The position numbers and the translations under genes were made by a program. Positions 60,901 to 64,000 of a stretch of 64,000 nucleotides of DNA are shown in pieces. This DNA comes from Nymphalis io (lineage: Eukaryota; Arthropoda; Insecta; Lepidoptera; Nymphalidae), in the NCBI RefSeq assembly GCF_905147045.1, contig NC_065906.1:868001-932000 (forward strand). The letters are read 5' to 3'. Below the pieces are notes generated by a model. The model was not told the DNA's origin and ran no database searches. It was given only the letters and a program-made list of their open reading frames with translations. Numbering within the stretch: position 1 is the stretch's first letter; the number at the start of each line of letters is the position of its first letter.

Positions 60901-63900
60901 TAGTAGTAAAGTGGAATAGTTTTGTGTTTATTAAATAGAGACATCAAACAACTGTTTGAAGTGCATAATTTTGCAAAGCAATTAGCAAATATAAAATCTA
61001 GGATGTGTTTACTACTTCTTTGATGGGTATACTTTGATACTTTCTTTATGGTATACCACAAAGAAAAAAAAAATTACAATTATGGTATTAATTTAAACCT
61101 CCCAACTTACCTTTTGTCCTAGCGATGGCTTCTTGCCCTTGACCATGTCAACATGGTGCCTTTGTATGTACGCTGTCGTGTTGTCGAAAACGTGACCCTC
61201 TATACCATTGTCTAACGGCTGTGACAACAGAAAAAATCTAAGTCAATAAATAAAAAAAACAGTGTGAAGTTTTTACTAGTTTTCAATTACTTTATATCTG
61301 AATTATAATGACTTTTGGCAGTAGGGCTTTGTGCAAGTCTGGGTACTCATCAGGTATTCTACCACCAAACAGTGGTAACAAATACAATTCTTAGTATTGT
61401 TGTATTTTAATTTAAAGTGAGCCTGTGTAACACAACACAAGAGACATTACATCTAATGCCCAGGCATTAGATGTAATGTCTCTTGTGTTGTGTTCAAAGC
61501 CAGCTTTGAACCCGCAGTCATAGGTGAAGATGCACGCATTCTAACCACGGCCATCTTGACTCGACAAGTTTTTATAGTAATATACTTACCTTGTCGACTA
61601 CGAAGTCCAAGGCTGTACCAGGCAGTAGAGTGTTTGTTTTATTACGCTGGTATGCTTTCTGTAATGCTGATAGTTCATTGCTCAATGTGATTACATTGTT
61701 TTCAGCTGACGAGGATATAGATTTGATCGTGACCCACGTGAGCAAACCCGTATCTGAAAGAGATAATATAAACAATATAAATGATATTTAACTACAAAGT
61801 ATCAATATAAAAACACATGATTATATATTAATAATTTAAATTATAATTTAACAGTCACTCTGTAACAAAATAAACCAAAAATAAATTCCATTATGGCACA
61901 AACACAACTCCTTGGAGATACATATAAGAATACATTAGCTTTGATTGTGTTGAAAGAATTATGATGAATTAGGCTTTGACACAAATTTTATTATTAACTG
62001 AATTCCACCAAAAAAATAAAACAAATGAAGGTGATATTCAAAGTGAAAATAGTAGCCTGTTAATGTTCTATTGGATGAGGGCCTCTTCTTAAAGGGAAGT
62101 TTTGTGTATGTAAGCTTGTTTATGAACAGACACATGTGGCAGAACTTTATTTGACATGGTTTCAAACATGCCAAGATAGATATCAATAATAGGAAACTAA
62201 AATTAAGCACATAACATTAAAATGTCCCCGACATATAAACCTGCAATCTTAAGTTAAAATTCACATATAGCACTCTTTAATAATTAATTTCAAATTGCAA
62301 TATTTACCCAGTTCAACTTCAGGGTTAGTTGAATTCTTAGGTAAGAAGGCCCTTGTGTTGGGTACGCCAATATCCATCACAAAACCATGGTCTTCCACTG
62401 ACGAAACAGCTGCTTGTATAAGGGCTCCTGTTGAAGAGGTTACATATTATATACATTATCTATATTTATATAATACAATAGAAATGCTTATTGCATTTGC
62501 ATATCTATATTTATGAAATAATTCATCTGAGAATTAAGGTATATTAAAATGAGTTTGCAAAGTTAATCTTATTGCTCCTATTAGAGTTGTAGACAAACTT
62601 TAATAAAGGTATTTAAAAAAAGGGATAACCAGTAAATAAATTTAGTAAATAAATAAATAGATATACTTATATACCAATAATAATTAAAAAAATAGTTAGA
62701 TATATAATATATTAGATAGTAATAGTTATATATATATGATTTAATAGATAATGCTTACCTTTATGTAAGTCAGCCAGCATTCTGCCGCTGTTAACATGCT
62801 GTGGCATCATGGTGAGCATAAGGTGGTTTGGAGTCACTTCCAATACCTTTGTAACTACATACTGTCCTGGTCGGAACATTTGTGGTAGCTCTCGGACGCT
62901 ATCTACCTGTTAATATATTTCTTTTTATAATAATTTAAGTATATAATGATACGGGTAACATTTTCTTATAACAAGTTTTGTTGTTTATTTTTAGCCTTGG
63001 CATGTTTTGCAGAAAATTAATATATAATTACCTGATCGTTAACATATGATTCTAGTATCTTATTGTAGGCTTCACTGATGTGGCAGGCCATGACAACACC
63101 GTTCATTCGACAGGGAAGGGATATGTTCACTTTTGTCTCTAACACTTGCTGGACTCTGCCCAATAATAATTGTCCTTCTTTTACTACCTGTAATTTAATG
63201 TCTCATTATATATTTATTTACCAATACTTTTAGATAAACATAAGCATTACTTTACAAGCTGGGGTTAGCTTTAGAAATTTGCATCTTGATTTCGATTATT
63301 AGTTGCCCATGTTTACTAGTCTAAGGGAGAGTAGGTATACAAGTCAATTAATAAGGGGAGGGGTTTAGCCCCCTTACCCTTCCCCCTTAACTTGACACTA
63401 TTTAGGTCTAAAATGATAGCAAATGATAGTTCGGAGGTGACTAAACCCAAAACTTTAATCATGGATATCTCGGTAACCATGGGTTTTCCATGGTGGGGGT
63501 ACAGGGGGGTTGAAAACCTCCCACCATACCCCATAACCCCACCAAATCTCACCCAACATCGAGATGCGAATTTCTTTTTCTAAAGTGTTCCCACAAGCTC
63601 AATATAAAAAATATTATGGTCATTTTATTTACAAGGCTAAGGGAATAGCGTCAAAAATACTATAATAAATATAAACCTTATAGTTTAAATATATCCCACA
63701 GTTTTTATATGACTGATCAATTTCTGCATGCACTTCATCAGATAAATATCCGTCATCGTCCTCAGTCTTCTTTTTTATCTTCTTCCTTTTCTTCTCTCCT
63801 TTTTCAGCTGCTCCTAAAAACTAAGCAACAATAATTTAAAAAAAACCATAAAAATCTATTACAAAACCACAATTATGAAAATACTTACATTTTCGCTCTG

Positions 63901-63963
63901 TTTAAAATATGTGGTTGTCGGTTTTTTGCCCCCTCGGGGAAAATATTCTTCGATATCTGCCAT
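48903..63963 (-). CDS. Rrp5: rRNA-processing factor Rrp5/PDCD11
   Basis: Nucleolar RNA-binding protein needed for processing of both 18S and 5.8S/28S precursors. Minus-strand exons: 63963-63889, 63820-63677, 63187-63032, 62906-62759, 62427-62308, 61753-61590, 61218-61111, 60676-60539, 60000-59868, 59598-59410, 59282-59191, 54688-54533, 53821-53702, 53146-53066, 52977-52003, 51132-50920, 50692-50564, 50428-50173, 49351-49186, 49062-48903. All phases agree; about 1240 residues. Order: short N-terminus MADIEEYFPRGG, Lys-rich segment, several S1 repeats (VVKEGQLLLGRVQQV; FKVGQEVKARVLSLD; GVIS/HIRDYLLVSFF), a 325-codon Lys/Asp/Glu-rich exon (52003-52977), then HAT/TPR repeats (FERALLAEPNCSQLWIAYM, NVWLALLNLE, FEQVLAAYPQRVDV) to the end. 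It is shorter than vertebrate orthologues, apparently through fewer S1 repeats. The intron 59190-54689 is mostly transposon. Confidence 0.92.
51549..51853 (+). repeat. SINE-B copy in an Rrp5 intron
   Basis: Direct copy (agccgagatggcccagtgg ... agcagtgggacattcacag), opposite to the host gene, with a small internal insertion near 51670. Confidence 0.87.
53323..53594 (-). repeat. Family-C copy in an Rrp5 intron
   Basis: Inverted copy from tttttttatagaataggaagg to tacctaccaccagtaaatg, with small deletions at both ends of the body. Confidence 0.83.
53863..54162 (-). repeat. SINE-B copy in an Rrp5 intron
   Basis: Inverted full-length copy, same strand as the host gene, from agacagtaacagcctgtt to ggccatctcggc. 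It begins about 40 bp from the Rrp5 exon ending at 53821. Confidence 0.88.
54331..54380. repeat. Inverted repeat, about 16-bp arms
   Basis: attaatgttaaactc and its complement gagtttaacattaat are separated by about 16 bases in an Rrp5 intron. Confidence 0.65.
54781..55021 (-). repeat. Family-C copy, degenerate
   Basis: Inverted copy beginning ttttttatgaacaggtaagc and ending tacccaggcgggcttgcac, in the same Rrp5 intron as the R4 element. Confidence 0.75.
55358..55466 (+). repeat. SINE-A 3' fragment abutting the R4 element
   Basis: Headless copy from tgtatttacaaaagaaaaat to gtgtgtgaaaaatgt; the following base already belongs to R4-coding sequence on the other strand. Confidence 0.8.
55467..56485 (-). 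mobile_element. R4/Dong-clade LINE, 3' half (RT end and endonuclease)
   Basis: Minus-strand coding for the part after the RT core (FGFDKC, NDTYKYLGYNKAKQ, LLTYSFDILKWSKNDLKQLQ, LPRNEGGRGNLDIQ) and the start of a restriction-like endonuclease (RHDQVANIVHQELALKYKL, NRPDI). Scattered stops and a missing end show it is dead. It joins the 57515-59185 piece across a CR1-like insertion. Clade assignment is from memory of the family's motif layout. Confidence 0.82.
56486..57514 (+). mobile_element. CR1/Jockey-like LINE, deletion derivative nested in R4
   Basis: Same family as 21374-24128, opposite strand. It keeps a 5' part up to the start of the endonuclease (LSNIRGLHPN, LLFLTETQIG at about 57000-57140) fused at about 57145 to the RT C-terminus (LESRLQSLEHRRVVASLSIF ... 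ALPESVFPDRYN), so nearly the whole endonuclease and RT core are absent. Its start has a 28-bp direct repeat at 56484-56511 and 56534-56561. Confidence 0.85.
57515..59185 (-). mobile_element. R4/Dong-clade LINE, 5' half (N-terminus and RT)
   Basis: Minus-strand coding, with stops, for an N-terminal region (FPHLAHVSEQGIADQRRVIM near 59100-59170) and RT blocks HNWKAPGHDRIHNYWYKKL, SKYRPITYLQTITKII, VYIDYKKAFDSVPHSWLI and GIFQGDTLSPLWFCLALNPL. The catalytic Asp-Asp segment between this piece and 56485 is missing. The upstream end lies within about 6 bp of the Rrp5 exon 11 donor. Confidence 0.82.
60084..60538. other. Rrp5 intron, nothing recognised
   Basis: AT-rich, with a short GC-rich patch next to the exon 8 donor (60470-60520). 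No repeat of the listed families. Confidence 0.45.
61020..61070 (+). repeat. Family-G fragment
   Basis: ttgatactttctttatggta followed by taccacaaagaaaaaaaaa matches the start of family G at 9770-9820. Confidence 0.55.
61317..61428 (+). repeat. Family-C head fragment
   Basis: cagtagggctttgtgcaag and the actcatcaggtattctacc block identify the 5' part of family C. The copy runs straight into the palindrome at 61429. Confidence 0.7.
61429..61494. repeat. 32-bp perfect palindrome with 2-nt spacer
   Basis: Arms 61429-61460 and 61463-61494 are exact reverse complements around CA. The left arm belongs to the family-C copy; to the right of the palindrome lies a SINE-B head relic. Confidence 0.93.
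61495..61566 (-). repeat. SINE-B head relic
   Basis: gctttgaacccgcagtcat followed by ctaaccacggccatcttgac matches the inverted tRNA-like head of SINE-B with several changes. Confidence 0.55.
62049..62275 (-). repeat. Ancient SINE-B copy
   Basis: Degenerate inverted copy: tagcctgttaatgttctatt at one end, acacatgtggcagaac in the body and a damaged head near 62240-62270. Confidence 0.55.
63300..63600. repeat. Unassigned hairpin-rich intron block
   Basis: Contains C/G runs (taaggggaggggtttagccc) and the hairpin accatgg-gtttt-ccatggt near 63478-63496, unlike the AT-rich flanks. Possibly a fragment of an unknown mobile element. Confidence 0.4.
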
Positions 63964-64000
63964 TTTCTTGTATTTATTTAAATTTTAATACATTAAATAT

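Overview
This is lepidopteran nuclear DNA, probably from a butterfly. The reasons are AT-rich introns with GT-AG splice sites, isolated very GC-rich exons, and many copies of tRNA-headed SINEs and CR1-, RTE- and R4/Dong-type LINEs of the kind found in butterfly genomes. The species cannot be named from the sequence. There is no sign of prokaryotic organisation.

Four protein genes are supported. (1) Plus strand, 1476-37052: a kinesin-3 of the KIF16B/Klp98A type. Twenty-five exons join in frame and encode motor, FHA, coiled-coil and C-terminal PX regions; the first exons lie upstream of the window. (2) Minus strand, 45364-46461: EEF1AKMT1 (eEF1A lysine methyltransferase), three exons, one GC-AG intron. 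(3) Plus strand, 47059-47649: NAA80, the actin N-terminal acetyltransferase, in one coding exon and divergent from EEF1AKMT1. (4) Minus strand, 48903-63963: the rRNA-processing factor Rrp5/PDCD11, 20 exons and about 1240 codons, with S1 repeats, a Lys-rich linker and a C-terminal HAT/TPR region. The genes have unrelated cell roles (endosome transport, translation-factor methylation, actin acetylation, ribosome assembly) and are simply neighbours.

Layout: 1-37 kb is the kinesin gene with SINE-filled introns, two identical head-to-tail CR1-like fragments (21.4-24.1 kb) and a crippled RTE element (31.9-34.1 kb). 37.2-45.3 kb is an AT-rich spacer. 45.4-47.7 kb holds the two compact divergent genes. 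48.9-64 kb is Rrp5, with one intron made almost wholly of an R4/Dong element that is itself split by a CR1-like insertion.

The two most interesting observations are in the kinesin gene. First, a 54-bp unit spanning an exon-intron boundary is repeated seven times, giving seven in-frame alternative 5' splice sites, each adding 18 residues. Second, the terminal TGA is followed in the same frame by 48 sense codons with GC-rich third positions, predicting a hydrophobic, tail-anchor-like extension. A third is an R4 element that begins within a few bases of, or inside, an Rrp5 donor site.
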